Assembly (NCBI GenBank): GCA_022820505.1
Contig: JAJEFK010000007.1
Span: 58,442-122,441 of the forward strand
Direction: 5' to 3'
Source: Acidimicrobiia bacterium
GTDB taxonomy: Bacteria; Actinomycetota; Acidimicrobiia; Acidimicrobiales; Poriferisodalaceae
DNA: 64,000 nt
Shown here: piece after piece, positions 7,613 to 16,351 of the stretch
Numbering within the stretch: the first letter of the stretch is position 1
Layout: each line of letters opens with the position of its first letter
Notes under the pieces: model-generated
The model's input: the letters and a program-made list of their open reading frames with translations, nothing else
Told to the model about the DNA's origin: nothing
The model's database searches: none
Made by a program: the position numbers and the translations under genes

Positions 7613-10012
7613 CTAGTCGAAGGCTTCCACTGCGGCCAGCTCGGCGACTCTGTCGGCGTCGTAGCCCAAGTGCTCGGTGAGCACGTCGTAGAGGTGTTCG
7701 CCGAGTGCGGGTGCAGCGCGTTCGGGCCACACACGGCTGCGTGACATGGTGAATCGAGGCGCCTCGACGATCGTGGTGCCGTGTGTGGCGTGGGGGACTT
7801 CGACCCAGTGGCTCCGGTGCGCGAGCTGCGGGTCGACCGCCAGCTCAGGGCTGTTCTGCACCCGGTGCGCGGCGACGCCTGCCGCTTGGCACTGCGCCTC
7901 GACGTCGGCCTCGTCAAGCTGGCCGGTCCATGCCGACACTGCGGCTTCGAGTTCTTCCCGGCGGGCGAGGCGGTCGGCGAGCGACAGTGCTGCAAGGTCG
8001 GGGCGCCCGATCAGCCCAGCCAGCTCAGTCCATGTGCTGTCGTCCTGGGCTACGACGGCCACCCAGCGGTCGTCGCCGGCAGCCGGGAATACGCCGTGGG
8101 GGCAGTGGTGCTCGCTCTGGTTGCCCCGCCCGCCCACGACGGTGCCGTCGCGCAGGTACTCCAGCACCACCGGGGCGATGAAGTGCACCGACGCCTCTGC
8201 CTGGGAGAAGTCGAGGTAGCGGCCCTCGCCGGTGCGCCGCCGGTGGTCGATGGCGGCGAGCAGGCTGGCTGTGGCCGGGTGAGGCGAGGTGTAGTCGGTG
8301 ATGGCGCCGTAGGGGCCGACCGGGGCACGGTCGGGCCAGCCGGTGATGTTGTAGAAGCCGACCATGGCGCCCGACAGGTTGCCGTACCCGCCGAAGTTGG
8401 CGAGCGGGCCGGACTGGCCGTAGAGGCAGCTCGACAGCATCACCACCGCGGGGTTGATCTTGCGCACGCTGTCGTAGTCGAGGCCCCACGAGCGCATGAT
8501 GCGCGGCGTGTACGACTCGCACACCACGTCGGCCCAGCGCACGAGATCGTGCGCGACCTCGCGGCCTGCGTCGGTGGCCGGATTCAGCGTGATGCCGAGC
8601 TTGCCGGCGTTCATGTTGTTGAACGTGGCGCCGTTCTCGGGTCCGGGGTCGTTGTCGATGAACGGCAGGAAGGTGCGGACGGCATCGAGCTTGACCGACG
8701 ACTCGACCCGGATCACGGTTGCGCCCGCATCGGCCAGCAAGCGCGACACGGTCGGCCCCGCCACTGCCCACATGAAATCGAGCACCTTGAGCCCTTCGAG
8801 CGGGCGGTCGGGCACCGGCAGCCCTGTCGGCACCGACACTGCGGGCTGGCGCGGGCGGGCCAGGACCTCGGCGGTGTGCTCGCCAGCGGCCGGCACCCGG
8901 TCGGCCGAGCCGTCGCCAGGTTCGGGTTTCATCCAGTGGCCGGGGTAGCGCTCGCCGTCGACGACGTCCCAGTAGTCACGGGAAGCGAGCTGCTCGGAGG
9001 CGACAAGGTCGGCCGTGGTCGCGACAGGCGCGAGCAGCAGGCGACGCTCAAGGGCGAGTGCGAACAGCTCGTCCTTGGTGCGGGACGCCGTGAACGCAGC
9101 CACGCAGTCCTTGACCCGCTCGAACTCGTCGAGTGTCTCGCTGCCGTCGCCGAGCGCCATCCCGTATTGCACCCAGTCCTTGTTGGCTGTGGCCTCGTCG
9201 CAGAAGCCCGCTTCATGCACCAGCGCCATCATCCGGCCGGTTGCCGGCCCGATCGCCGCGCCGAAGACGTGCGTGAACGAGACGTACCCGTCCTTGGCCG
9301 GGTACACCACTCGCAGCCGGATGGGGCCGCTGCGGATGCCGCCGCCGCCCCGCAGCGTCAGCGGGGCGTTGACCAGCGAGCACAGCACGGACGACATGGT
9401 CGAGTTCATCGCCACGGCCTGGGCCGACACGTCGATGTGCTGGCCGAACCCGGACTGGCTGCGCTCGACGAGCGCGAGCACCGTCGCTGCGGCGGCTTGG
9501 CCTGCCGCGTGCAGGAACGCCTGCGGCACGCCGACGCCCAGCGGTGCCCGGTCCTCGTCGCCGCACATGTGCATGGGGCCGCCCGATGCCCACACGGTCA
9601 GATCGGTCGCCGCCCAACCTGCTTTGGGACCGGTCTGGCCGAATGGCGAGATCGAGGCGATCACGAGCGCGGGATTGATCTCGGCGAGTGCGTCGGGCCC
9701 GAGGCCGAGCGAGGACATGTGGCCCGGCGGGGCAGATTCGATGAGCACATCGGCACCAGCCGCGAGCTGCCGCAGCGCATCGGCACCGCTGGCAGCGGTG
9801 ATGTCGAGCTCAACGGACTTCTTGCCGCGTGCGTAGGAGGCGTGCGTGAGCGACGCGCCGCTCGCATCGAACGGCCCCAGCCGCCGAACGGGGGAGCCTC
9901 CCGGCGGCTCGACGGCTATCACCTCGGCGCCGAGCCTCGCCAGGATGAACCCGGCCAGATGCCCGCGGTCATCAGTCAGGTCGAGCACCCGGTACGGGGA
10001 CAGCAGTGTCAT
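7613..10012 (-). CDS. Tandem-domain class III CoA-transferase (CaiB/BaiF family)
   Basis: A 799-residue protein, about twice the family's usual 400. It consists of two CoA-transferase III domains. Domain 1 (1 to about 390) starts YRVLDLTDDRGHLAGFILARLGA and has HIDVSAQAVAM. Domain 2 (about 405-799) starts EGLKVLDFMWAVAGPTVSRLLADAGA and has YLDFSQAEASVHF. Both domains keep the aspartate that forms the glutamyl/aspartyl-CoA intermediate in formyl-CoA transferase relatives (IDVS and LDFS). Such double proteins move CoA between a donor thioester and a carboxylic acid, activating acids for beta-oxidation-like breakdown. The acid is unknown. ATG 10012 has GGAG close by. Confidence 0.88.
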   Translation of the reverse strand: MTLLSPYRVLDLTDDRGHLAGFILARLGAEVIAVEPPGGSPVRRLGPFDASGASLTHASYARGKKSVELDITAASGADALRQLAAGADVLIESAPPGHMSSLGLGPDALAEINPALVIASISPFGQTGPKAGWAATDLTVWASGGPMHMCGDEDRAPLGVGVPQAFLHAAGQAAAATVLALVERSQSGFGQHIDVSAQAVAMNSTMSSVLCSLVNAPLTLRGGGGIRSGPIRLRVVYPAKDGYVSFTHVFGAAIGPATGRMMALVHEAGFCDEATANKDWVQYGMALGDGSETLDEFERVKDCVAAFTASRTKDELFALALERRLLLAPVATTADLVASEQLASRDYWDVVDGERYPGHWMKPEPGDGSADRVPAAGEHTAEVLARPRQPAVSVPTGLPVPDRPLEGLKVLDFMWAVAGPTVSRLLADAGATVIRVESSVKLDAVRTFLPFIDNDPGPENGATFNNMNAGKLGITLNPATDAGREVAHDLVRWADVVCESYTPRIMRSWGLDYDSVRKINPAVVMLSSCLYGQSGPLANFGGYGNLSGAMVGFYNITGWPDRAPVGPYGAITDYTSPHPATASLLAAIDHRRRTGEGRYLDFSQAEASVHFIAPVVLEYLRDGTVVGGRGNQSEHHCPHGVFPAAGDDRWVAVVAQDDSTWTELAGLIGRPDLAALSLADRLARREELEAAVSAWTGQLDEADVEAQCQAAGVAAHRVQNSPELAVDPQLAHRSHWVEVPHATHGTTIVEAPRFTMSRSRVWPERAAPALGEHLYDVLTEHLGYDADRVAELAAVEAFD

Positions 10013-10071
10013 ACGCTCCGGAACCTATTCGCCAATGCGCATCGGCGTGATTCGGCGTTGTTCCGTGGCGG

Positions 10072-10767
10072 CTAGAGGTATCGGCTGATCCAGGTTCGGA
10101 ATGCAGACAGGACCATCTGCCGCTTCTCGTCGTTGGTCATGTGGGGAGCTCGGGAGAGCTCGAGTTGTATCCAGGGCATTTCGGCGGCGTGCGATCTCGT
10201 GATGTAGCCGCCACGGAACGGGTCGTTGATGCCGATCTGGCCGTCGATGAGCTCTGCGAAGCATGCCGCCAAGCCTTCGATCCACTCCTGCGGGCAGGTT
10301 CCCTCGCCGTTGCTCAGGCAGAGCCACGGGCGTTCGCTGCCCGGGTCGGGACCGACGGGAGGGCCGCTGGCGGCCATGGTGTGGCAGTCGATGCCGAGCG
10401 GCCACTGGCCGCTGGCCCCCAAGGCTGTGAGCCGCTCGTGGTAGGGGGCGTGATAGGCGTCCAGCAGTTGCTCGATCTCGGGTGTCGCGAGCGGCAGGCG
10501 GTACACGGGAACGTCCCAGCAGGTGTGGGTCTTGACGACGCCGTCGCGGCGCCGGTCGTCACGTGCCCGGTTCATGTCGACGATGGCGCGGGCGACATCG
10601 GTGGTGACGAATGCACCCACCTCGTCGGCGATCGAGTAGATCTCTGCGGCCCCGCCGTCTCCGTCCTCGGCGATCTCCTGCGGCGAGAGCACGCACTTGT
10701 CGGCGACTTCCTCGGGCACGCGCAAACCGGCGTGCGGCACCGAGATGACGATCGGAAGCCGGCTCAC
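10072..10767 (-). CDS. N-formylglutamate amidohydrolase family protein
   Basis: A 231-residue hydrolase of the HutG/N-formylglutamate amidohydrolase family. It starts MSRLPIVISVPHAG (the 'PHaG' motif), followed by DVARAIVDMNRARDD with the family's Arg pair, VPVYRLPL, YHAPYHERL, GIDCHTMAA (metal/catalytic 'D.H.m') and CLSNGEGTCP. I chose GTG 10767 because it overlaps the TGA of the upstream gamma-glutamyltransferase as GTGA, and because similarity begins there. It is the last gene of the ATP-grasp/GGT operon. In this setting it may cleave a product or shunt of the ligase rather than act in histidine breakdown; that is inference. Confidence 0.88.
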   Translation of the reverse strand: MSRLPIVISVPHAGLRVPEEVADKCVLSPQEIAEDGDGGAAEIYSIADEVGAFVTTDVARAIVDMNRARDDRRRDGVVKTHTCWDVPVYRLPLATPEIEQLLDAYHAPYHERLTALGASGQWPLGIDCHTMAASGPPVGPDPGSERPWLCLSNGEGTCPQEWIEGLAACFAELIDGQIGINDPFRGGYITRSHAAEMPWIQLELSRAPHMTNDEKRQMVLSAFRTWISRYL

Positions 10768-12479
10768 GTCGAGTGCGGCGCAGCGATCAGGCCGGCGGCG
10801 GCACCGTCCCGCCGGGGGTCGGCGACCCCGATGAGCCGATCGCCGTCCTTCATCACGAGCTGGACGCAGCCCATGTAGAACGAGTAGGGCTCTCGCTGGT
10901 TGATCTCGAAGCCCGCGTCGGCGAGCGCCTGCAGCACGTCGGTCGCGATGCGCGAGGCCTCCACCGAGACGACTCCGTCGATGGAGCAGTGGATGCGGGG
11001 CGCGTCGACGGCTGACATCGGCGTCGTCCGCCGCAGGCGCAGCAGCACCTGCAGGATCGTCGGGGGGATGCGCTCGCTGCCAGGCGAGCCGATCGCCAGC
11101 CACGGCTCCTTGGAGCGGAACACGATCGACGGCGCGACGCTTGCCCAGGGGACCGCATTGGGTCGCAGGTAGTACGGATGGGACACGTCTTCGCTCTCGA
11201 ACGCGTTCATGTAGTTGTTGTAGAGAAACCCGAGTTCGGGCGAGGCAGCGCACGAGCCGTACACGTTCTCGATCGACTGCGTCAGCGCGACGACATTGCC
11301 GTGAGCGTCCATGACCGACAAGTGCGTGGTCTCACCGTGGCCGAAGCGGCGCGCCATGTCGCGTGCAAGTTCCCGGGCGTAAGCGCGGTTGAGCATCTGC
11401 TTGTCCGAGGCCCGCGAGTACACGTTGGGATCGTGAGGGCGGTCGTTTCGGTCGATGAGCGCCTGCTGGATGGTCTGGGCGAGGCAGACCGCCCCCTGGG
11501 GCGAGTCGATGTCCTGGAGCTCGCGGGGGAGGCTCTGGTGGATGTTGAGCATCTCGATCAGCGTGCGCCCGGCCCCGGGGAGCGGCATCGTCATCACGCG
11601 GTCGCGTCCGAAGCTGACCGACAGCGGTCGCCGCTCGATCGGGTGGGGGATCTGCGCCAGGTCGTCTGCGAAGACGAGCCCGCCGTTGGCCTCCATGTCG
11701 TCATGGATCAGGCGGGCGATCTCGCCGAGGTAGAAGTCCTCGAAGCCGTGATCGCTCAGGCGTCGCAGCGTTCGGGCCAGCACCGGCTGGATGATCCTCG
11801 AGCCGGCCCGGTACACCCGGCGGCCGTCCTGGAGGAAGAACTGCCGTGCCGAATGCGCCGCGAGGTGCTTGCGCTCCCGGCGTGAGAGCCGGTACTGCAA
11901 GAGGCTGACTTCGTAGCCGTCTTCGGCCAGCGCGATCGCGGGTTCCAGCACCGTCGAGGGCTTGAGGGTGCCGTAGTTCTCGAGCGCGTGGGCGTAGACG
12001 GCGGGTGAGCTCGGCACGGTCGTCGCGAGATGGCCCCTGCGGGTGTCCGCTCGGAGATTGTCGAAGCTCTCGACGAGCGCTCGGTGGGGGGCTCTCGATG
12101 AGCCGTCCAAGGCGATGGTGCGCCCGGTGGCGCTGTGATGGAGGACCATCATGGTCTGGCCGCCGAGTCCCGATGCCGCCGGCTCGCACACGCCCAACGC
12201 GAGCGCGGCGGCGACGGCGGCATCGATGGCGTTGCCGCCGCGCTCGAGCATCTGAACACCCGCTGCGGTGGCGGAATAGTGCGCAGTGGCAACCATGCCG
12301 TGTTCGGACGCGGCGATGCGCTGCGGCTCGTGGATGCGCGTGTCGGTGAGCTCGAGCAGCTCGGTGTTGACCTGTCGGCTGGGCCGCCGTCGGGGGCGGT
12401 CGACCACTGGCGGCTCAGACGGCCCCGGCGATGGCACCGTGGCGTGCTCGGTGTCGCGGTCGGCGCTGTGCTCGTTCAC
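10764..12479 (-). CDS. ggt: Gamma-glutamyltransferase (N-terminal nucleophile hydrolase)
   Basis: A 571-residue GGT. The autoprocessing site and nucleophile is T384 in GHGETTHLSVMD, followed by DAHGNVVALTQSIENVYGS; PELGFLYNNYMNAF and AIGSPGSERIPPTILQVLL complete the small subunit. The large subunit has GMVATAHYSATAAGVQMLERGGNA-type sequence split around residues 61-85. No signal peptide is visible: the first 40 residues are polar and Arg/Pro-rich. It is therefore probably cytosolic, unlike the periplasmic E. coli enzyme. GTG start, 4 bases after the ATP-grasp gene. Family members hydrolyse or transfer gamma-glutamyl (or other N-acyl) groups. Confidence 0.92.
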   Translation of the reverse strand: MNEHSADRDTEHATVPSPGPSEPPVVDRPRRRPSRQVNTELLELTDTRIHEPQRIAASEHGMVATAHYSATAAGVQMLERGGNAIDAAVAAALALGVCEPAASGLGGQTMMVLHHSATGRTIALDGSSRAPHRALVESFDNLRADTRRGHLATTVPSSPAVYAHALENYGTLKPSTVLEPAIALAEDGYEVSLLQYRLSRRERKHLAAHSARQFFLQDGRRVYRAGSRIIQPVLARTLRRLSDHGFEDFYLGEIARLIHDDMEANGGLVFADDLAQIPHPIERRPLSVSFGRDRVMTMPLPGAGRTLIEMLNIHQSLPRELQDIDSPQGAVCLAQTIQQALIDRNDRPHDPNVYSRASDKQMLNRAYARELARDMARRFGHGETTHLSVMDAHGNVVALTQSIENVYGSCAASPELGFLYNNYMNAFESEDVSHPYYLRPNAVPWASVAPSIVFRSKEPWLAIGSPGSERIPPTILQVLLRLRRTTPMSAVDAPRIHCSIDGVVSVEASRIATDVLQALADAGFEINQREPYSFYMGCVQLVMKDGDRLIGVADPRRDGAAAGLIAAPHST

Positions 12480-12483
12480 CCGT

Positions 12484-14637
12484 TCATCGCTTCGCCCGGC
12501 CGATCAGGTACTCCGCGAGCAGCAGCGTGCGCTGCACGAGGCTGATGCGCTGCACCGCCTCGTCGGGCGTGCCGCGGTCCCGTGTCACGGGGCCCACCCC
12601 GCACACGACAGACGCCGGCTCGGGGACGAGCCCCGCCACCGACGGCCAACCTGACGACTCGTGATCGAGCGGGATATCCCATGTGGCGGCTGCGCTCTCC
12701 AGGGCCTCGACGACCTGCTGATTCGCCGGGCGGTCAACCATAGGCGGCCGGTCGGTGAGCAAGGTGAGATGCCACGTCGGCCCGCCACGCCCGAGGATCG
12801 ATCGCATCGACCGCTCGGCTTCGTTTGCGTGGGCAGGGTCGAGATACGACATGATCAGCGACGCCTCGACGCGATGCGGCACGAACATCGCGTGCCGTTC
12901 GGTGTGCACATTGAGCGCAGCGATCGAGAGGCGCTTGTTGGGGGCGTTGAGCTTGCCGATGGCGACAAGCTTGTCGAACGTCCAGTTGGCCACGGTGCGT
13001 CGCCGCCCGACCTGTCCCGGGCTCAGTCGCGCCCCCTCGACGGTGAGCTCGTAGCGGCGGCTGCCTCGACGCTGCGTGACGATGCCGTTGTCGACCGTGC
13101 CGGGGCGGCAGACCAGCACGTGCTCGGCGCGCTCGGCGGCCCGCCTGATGAGGGCGTGGCTCTGGATGGCGTCCTGTCCCTCGTCGGAGTACAGCAGCAC
13201 GCCGAGGGGAACCCGTCTCAGGGTGCGGATGCTGCGCAGGGAACGCAGTGCGTACTCGAGCATCACCAGCGAGCCGCGCGACCGGCCGATGCCCTCGCCG
13301 TAGAGCCACTCGGGGTCACGACGGAAGCCCTGGCGCAGCGCGGCGCCGGTGGCCGGCACGTCGAGGTGGGCGACCAGCAGCGTCCCGCCGTCGAAGCCGC
13401 GGGCGGTCTCCCACATGTAAGCCTCGGGTTCGTCGGTGAGGTCGGGCACCGGCCTCATGCCGATGTCGGCGAAGATCCGCCCGGCTCGGTCAGCGGCCCG
13501 TGCGAGGCCGAGCGGGTCGTCGGTCCGGCTCGGCAGCTCCACCCATTGCTGCAGCGATCGCTCCATCTGGTCGCGGCGCTGGGTGACGTACTGGAAGACC
13601 CGCTCGGACGGATCGGCAGTCTTCGCATCGACCGGCGGGGGCTGGGGGGTGCCGAAGTAACGGGCGCTTGCCACCTCGACAAGGCGATTGACGAAGGAAG
13701 CGAAGTCGAGCCCGACGTGGGCGGCGCCGACGAGGTACGAGCCGTGCTCGCCGAGGCTGGGCAGGCTGTTGACCTCGAGCACGTAGGCGTTGTCGTCGTC
13801 GTCCACCCGCAGGTCGACACGGGCGCAGTCGAACAGCCCGAGCGCCGAGAAGGAGCGCACCGCGATGTCCTGGGTGTGCCGGGCGAGTTCGTCGGGGATC
13901 GGGGCGGGGCACAGCGGCTCGATGGTCCGCCCGCTGCGCCCGGTCTTGTCCTCGTAGGTGTAGATCTGCGGGCCGTCGGTTCCGAAGTTCAGCATCACCG
14001 GCGGGAAGGCTTCGGGCGGGGAGTTGCCCAGGATCCCGACGTTGACCTCGCGGCCCTCGATGAACTGCTCGGCGAGCACCGGCTGGTGAAATCGCTCGAA
14101 TATGACCTGAGCGGATTCCCGCAGCGCCTGCTCGTCGTCGACCACGGCGAGGCCGAACGACACCGCCTCGTTCTTGGGCTTGACGATCATCGGGTAGCGC
14201 AGGTCGTCGGGAACCGGCGACTCGGGCGTCTCGAGCACTACGAAATCAGGTGTGGGGATGTCGTGCTGGCGCAGGATCATCTTCGTCACAACCTTGTCCA
14301 GCGCCAGCGAGTGCCCGAGCGGGCCGGAAGCCACATAGGGGATGCCGACCATTTCGAGGATGCTGGGGACGTGGGTGTAGCGCGCTTGTCCCTGCAGCCC
14401 GTAGGAGACGTTGAAGACCATGCCGGGGCGCTCGCCCTTGACGACGCGCGGCATGAACGACTCGAGGTTGGTGATCAGCTCCTTGTCTGCTTCGAACGCG
14501 GTGACCTGATGCCCCCCGGCACGCAACGCGTCGCTGAGGCGCTTGATGGTTCTCAGGCCGATCTTCTCCTGGTTCGGCATGCCGAACAGGTTGATGACAT
14601 TGCGGCTGTCGCGGTTGTAGACGACGGCGATTCTCAT
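12484..14637 (-). CDS. ATP-grasp ligase fused to a degenerate M20 peptidase-like domain
   Basis: A 717-residue two-domain protein. Residues 1-330 form a D-Ala-D-Ala-ligase-like ATP-grasp unit: LALDKVVTKMILRQHDIPTP near 111-130, YPMIVKPKNEAVSFGLAV near 148-165, AEQFIEGREVNVGILG near 189-204, and the Mg site CARVDLRV...VLEVNSLPSLGEHG with D275, E288 and N290. Residues about 350-717 align with M20 peptidases: LLVAHLDVP keeps H424 and D426, and SDEG keeps E486. The bridging Asp, second Glu, third acid and final His positions read as GRSRG, G487, R511 and DRGT. Peptide-bond formation is likely; hydrolysis by the second domain is doubtful. It is the first gene of the operon with ggt and the amidohydrolase. 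Confidence 0.82.
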   Translation of the reverse strand: MRIAVVYNRDSRNVINLFGMPNQEKIGLRTIKRLSDALRAGGHQVTAFEADKELITNLESFMPRVVKGERPGMVFNVSYGLQGQARYTHVPSILEMVGIPYVASGPLGHSLALDKVVTKMILRQHDIPTPDFVVLETPESPVPDDLRYPMIVKPKNEAVSFGLAVVDDEQALRESAQVIFERFHQPVLAEQFIEGREVNVGILGNSPPEAFPPVMLNFGTDGPQIYTYEDKTGRSGRTIEPLCPAPIPDELARHTQDIAVRSFSALGLFDCARVDLRVDDDDNAYVLEVNSLPSLGEHGSYLVGAAHVGLDFASFVNRLVEVASARYFGTPQPPPVDAKTADPSERVFQYVTQRRDQMERSLQQWVELPSRTDDPLGLARAADRAGRIFADIGMRPVPDLTDEPEAYMWETARGFDGGTLLVAHLDVPATGAALRQGFRRDPEWLYGEGIGRSRGSLVMLEYALRSLRSIRTLRRVPLGVLLYSDEGQDAIQSHALIRRAAERAEHVLVCRPGTVDNGIVTQRRGSRRYELTVEGARLSPGQVGRRRTVANWTFDKLVAIGKLNAPNKRLSIAALNVHTERHAMFVPHRVEASLIMSYLDPAHANEAERSMRSILGRGGPTWHLTLLTDRPPMVDRPANQQVVEALESAAATWDIPLDHESSGWPSVAGLVPEPASVVCGVGPVTRDRGTPDEAVQRISLVQRTLLLAEYLIGRAKR

Positions 14638-14644
14638 GTTCGAG

Positions 14645-14650
14645 ACCCTA
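14645..14650 (-). promoter_or_regulatory. Putative -10 box of the leaderless ATP-grasp operon
   Basis: TAGGGT on the minus strand is followed by CTCGAAC (7 bases) and the ATG at 14637. No Shine-Dalgarno sequence is present in that gap, so the transcript probably starts at the ATG. No -35 consensus is seen. Confidence 0.5.
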
Positions 14651-14658
14651 TGGGAGGG

Positions 14659-15366
14659 CTAGCTGTGCTCTTCGGGGCTCTCGACCGGATCGGAGTTGCT
14701 GACACGATCGAACACTGACGGCCAGAATCGGTCCCGAGCGGACTGGATCCCTGAGATGCCGAACATGACCACAGCCGTGGCGCCGACGGTCGAGACGAGC
14801 GCAATGAACAGGATGTTGAGCACGTCGTCGGCAATCTGAATCTGGTTGAGGGCAGCGAACAAACCCACCACCCAGATGGCGGTGCTCGCTGCGCGTGCCA
14901 GGTAGGTGCCGTAGCGGAGATCCTCGAGCAGTTCGCTCAGGACGCTCGCCACGCGCGTGGCGATGGCGCCTACGACCACCACTATGACGATGCCGATGAA
15001 CAAGTTGGGCAGGAATCCGATGAGGTCGTCGAGTGCATCTTGGATTGCGGTGTCGCCGAACGTGTCGATGGCGAGCTGGAGCACCAGCAGCATGGCTGCC
15101 CAGTAGATGAGCGTCGCCATCAGCCGCGACGGATTCCTCACGCCGACTCGGGCGAGAGGCGTCTGCAAGCCGGACTTCTCCATCAGGTCTTCGAAGCGGA
15201 CCTTGGTCAGCAGCCGTGTCAGCAGTCGGCGGATGAGATTCGCGACGATCCAGCCCACGAGGAGCACGGCGAGAGCGGCGAGCAGGCGCGGAGCGAACCC
15301 GACGAACTCGTCCCAGGCTTCCTCGATGCCGTCCCGGTAGTTGATCTGTGCCAGTAGCGCGTTCAT
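14659..15366 (-). CDS. Conserved TM-helix (mechanosensitive-channel-like) membrane protein
   Basis: A 235-residue integral membrane protein with four to five hydrophobic segments: APRLLAALAVLLVGWIVANLI, LMATLIYWAAMLLVLQLAI, LPNLFIGIVIVVVVGAIATRV, ASTAIWVVGLFAALNQIQI and ILFIALVSTVGATAVVMFG. The 'lp~ll~ai~ill~gw~va' repeat is that of the TM_helix/CmpX family, related to small mechanosensitive channels, but no MscS beta-domain follows. I chose ATG 15366 because AAAGGA lies 6 bases upstream; the longer frame upstream has no similarity. It is divergent from the ECF sigma operon, whose third gene is another MscS-like protein. Confidence 0.75.
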   Translation of the reverse strand: MNALLAQINYRDGIEEAWDEFVGFAPRLLAALAVLLVGWIVANLIRRLLTRLLTKVRFEDLMEKSGLQTPLARVGVRNPSRLMATLIYWAAMLLVLQLAIDTFGDTAIQDALDDLIGFLPNLFIGIVIVVVVGAIATRVASVLSELLEDLRYGTYLARAASTAIWVVGLFAALNQIQIADDVLNILFIALVSTVGATAVVMFGISGIQSARDRFWPSVFDRVSNSDPVESPEEHS

Positions 15367-15515
15367 TGCCGTCCTTTCAGCAGGTTCCAGACGCCATGTC
15401 CGGAGCGCTTCGAGGAGGAGACGAACTGGGCCGCCGGAAGTTACAGCGCATTTCGGACCAATCTGTCGGAGATATCGCGTAACTTTTGGATCGAAGACGG
15501 CGTCCTTGTTGATTG

Positions 15516-16058
15516 ATGGCACCGGTGTCGGCCATGGATGTGACCGCTGATGAACGACCCGAGAGCTCTGCGATCAGCTTTGAGCCGTTGGTGCGAGAGC
15601 ACGCCACGGCCATGTACCGGGTTGCGTCCGCGGTCGTGCGTGACTCGGCTCTCGCCGAGGACGTCGTGCAAGAGGCGATGGTGCTCGCATGGGACAACCT
15701 GCACACGTTCCGGGGTGAGGGCTCGATTCGCGGCTGGCTGCTGCGGATCACGCACAACGTGGCCGTATCGGAACTGCGGCGTGCCCGCGAACAGGCGTGG
15801 GACCCGCAACGTCTCCCGGCGGCTGCAGTTTCCGGGCCGGAGCGCCAGATTGCGGCCGCAGCCGAGCTCGAAGAGGTACTCGACGCAGTCGATGAGCTCG
15901 ACGAACTCTCGCGTTCGATACTGGTGCTGCGGGTCAGCGAGGATTTGTCGTACCAGCAGATCGCGGACGCGCTCGGCGTCACGTTGGGCCAAGTCAAGAT
16001 CCGCCTGCTTCGAGCACGCAGAGCGATCGCGGCGGCAGTGGGCCGGGGGTCGACATGA
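15516..16058 (+). CDS. ECF-subfamily RNA polymerase sigma factor
   Basis: A sigma-70 family factor of about 180 residues with only regions 2 and 4. Region 2 is seen in AEDVVQEAMVLAWDNLHTF and GSIRGWLLRITHNVAVSELRR, and region 4 in SRSILVLRVSEDLSYQQIAD, GVTLGQVKIRLLRARRAI. A linker of about 40 residues separates them. ATG 15516 or ATG 15534 may be the start; neither has a good ribosome site. Its stop overlaps the next gene's ATG as ATGA. The operon continues with a small protein, an MscS-like channel and CorA, suggesting control of envelope or ion-stress genes. Confidence 0.92.
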   Translation: MAPVSAMDVTADERPESSAISFEPLVREHATAMYRVASAVVRDSALAEDVVQEAMVLAWDNLHTFRGEGSIRGWLLRITHNVAVSELRRAREQAWDPQRLPAAAVSGPERQIAAAAELEEVLDAVDELDELSRSILVLRVSEDLSYQQIADALGVTLGQVKIRLLRARRAIAAAVGRGST

Positions 16059-16351
16059 TCGAGCCGACTGTGCCTGATGCCGCCGTCGTCGACGAGCTCG
16101 ACGTAAGGGCGGAGTTCGCAGCGCTCAAGCTCGACGAAGCCGCGCTGGACCGCGAGCTGGCGTCTGCGGAGGCATCAGATCTTCCCCCAGACTTGTGGGA
16201 TCCGGCGCCTGGGTTCGAGCGGCGCCTGGAGACTCGTGTCGCGCAGCGCTTGCGCGATCGCGAAAGCGCCTGGTTGCTCGTCTCGCTCACGGGCCTGGCG
16301 TGGCCGACGCTCAAGTCGGTGATCGGGGACGAGCAAGGAGACACAGCGTGA
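16055..16351 (+). CDS. Putative non-canonical anti-sigma factor (small protein)
   Basis: A 98-residue, acidic, helical protein with AEFAALKLDEAALDRELASAE and a moderately hydrophobic stretch ESAWLLVSLTGLAWPTL near its C-terminus. It overlaps the sigma gene by 4 bases and the MscS-like gene by 4 bases (GTGA). The genomic slot is the usual one for an anti-sigma factor, but the zinc motif H-x3-C-x2-C is absent and only one weak membrane segment is present. I do not recognise a family. The function is inferred from position only. Confidence 0.5.
   Translation: MIEPTVPDAAVVDELDVRAEFAALKLDEAALDRELASAEASDLPPDLWDPAPGFERRLETRVAQRLRDRESAWLLVSLTGLAWPTLKSVIGDEQGDTA

Noticed and set aside
15381..15390. 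GGAAC on the minus strand near the start of the TM-helix protein as an ECF -35 box
   Set aside because: It is only about 18 bases from the start codon, so transcription would begin inside the gene.
15431..15470. GGAAGTT with a later GTC upstream of the ECF sigma gene as a possible autoregulated ECF promoter
   Set aside because: The spacing between the two elements is about 24 bases, too long for an ECF promoter.
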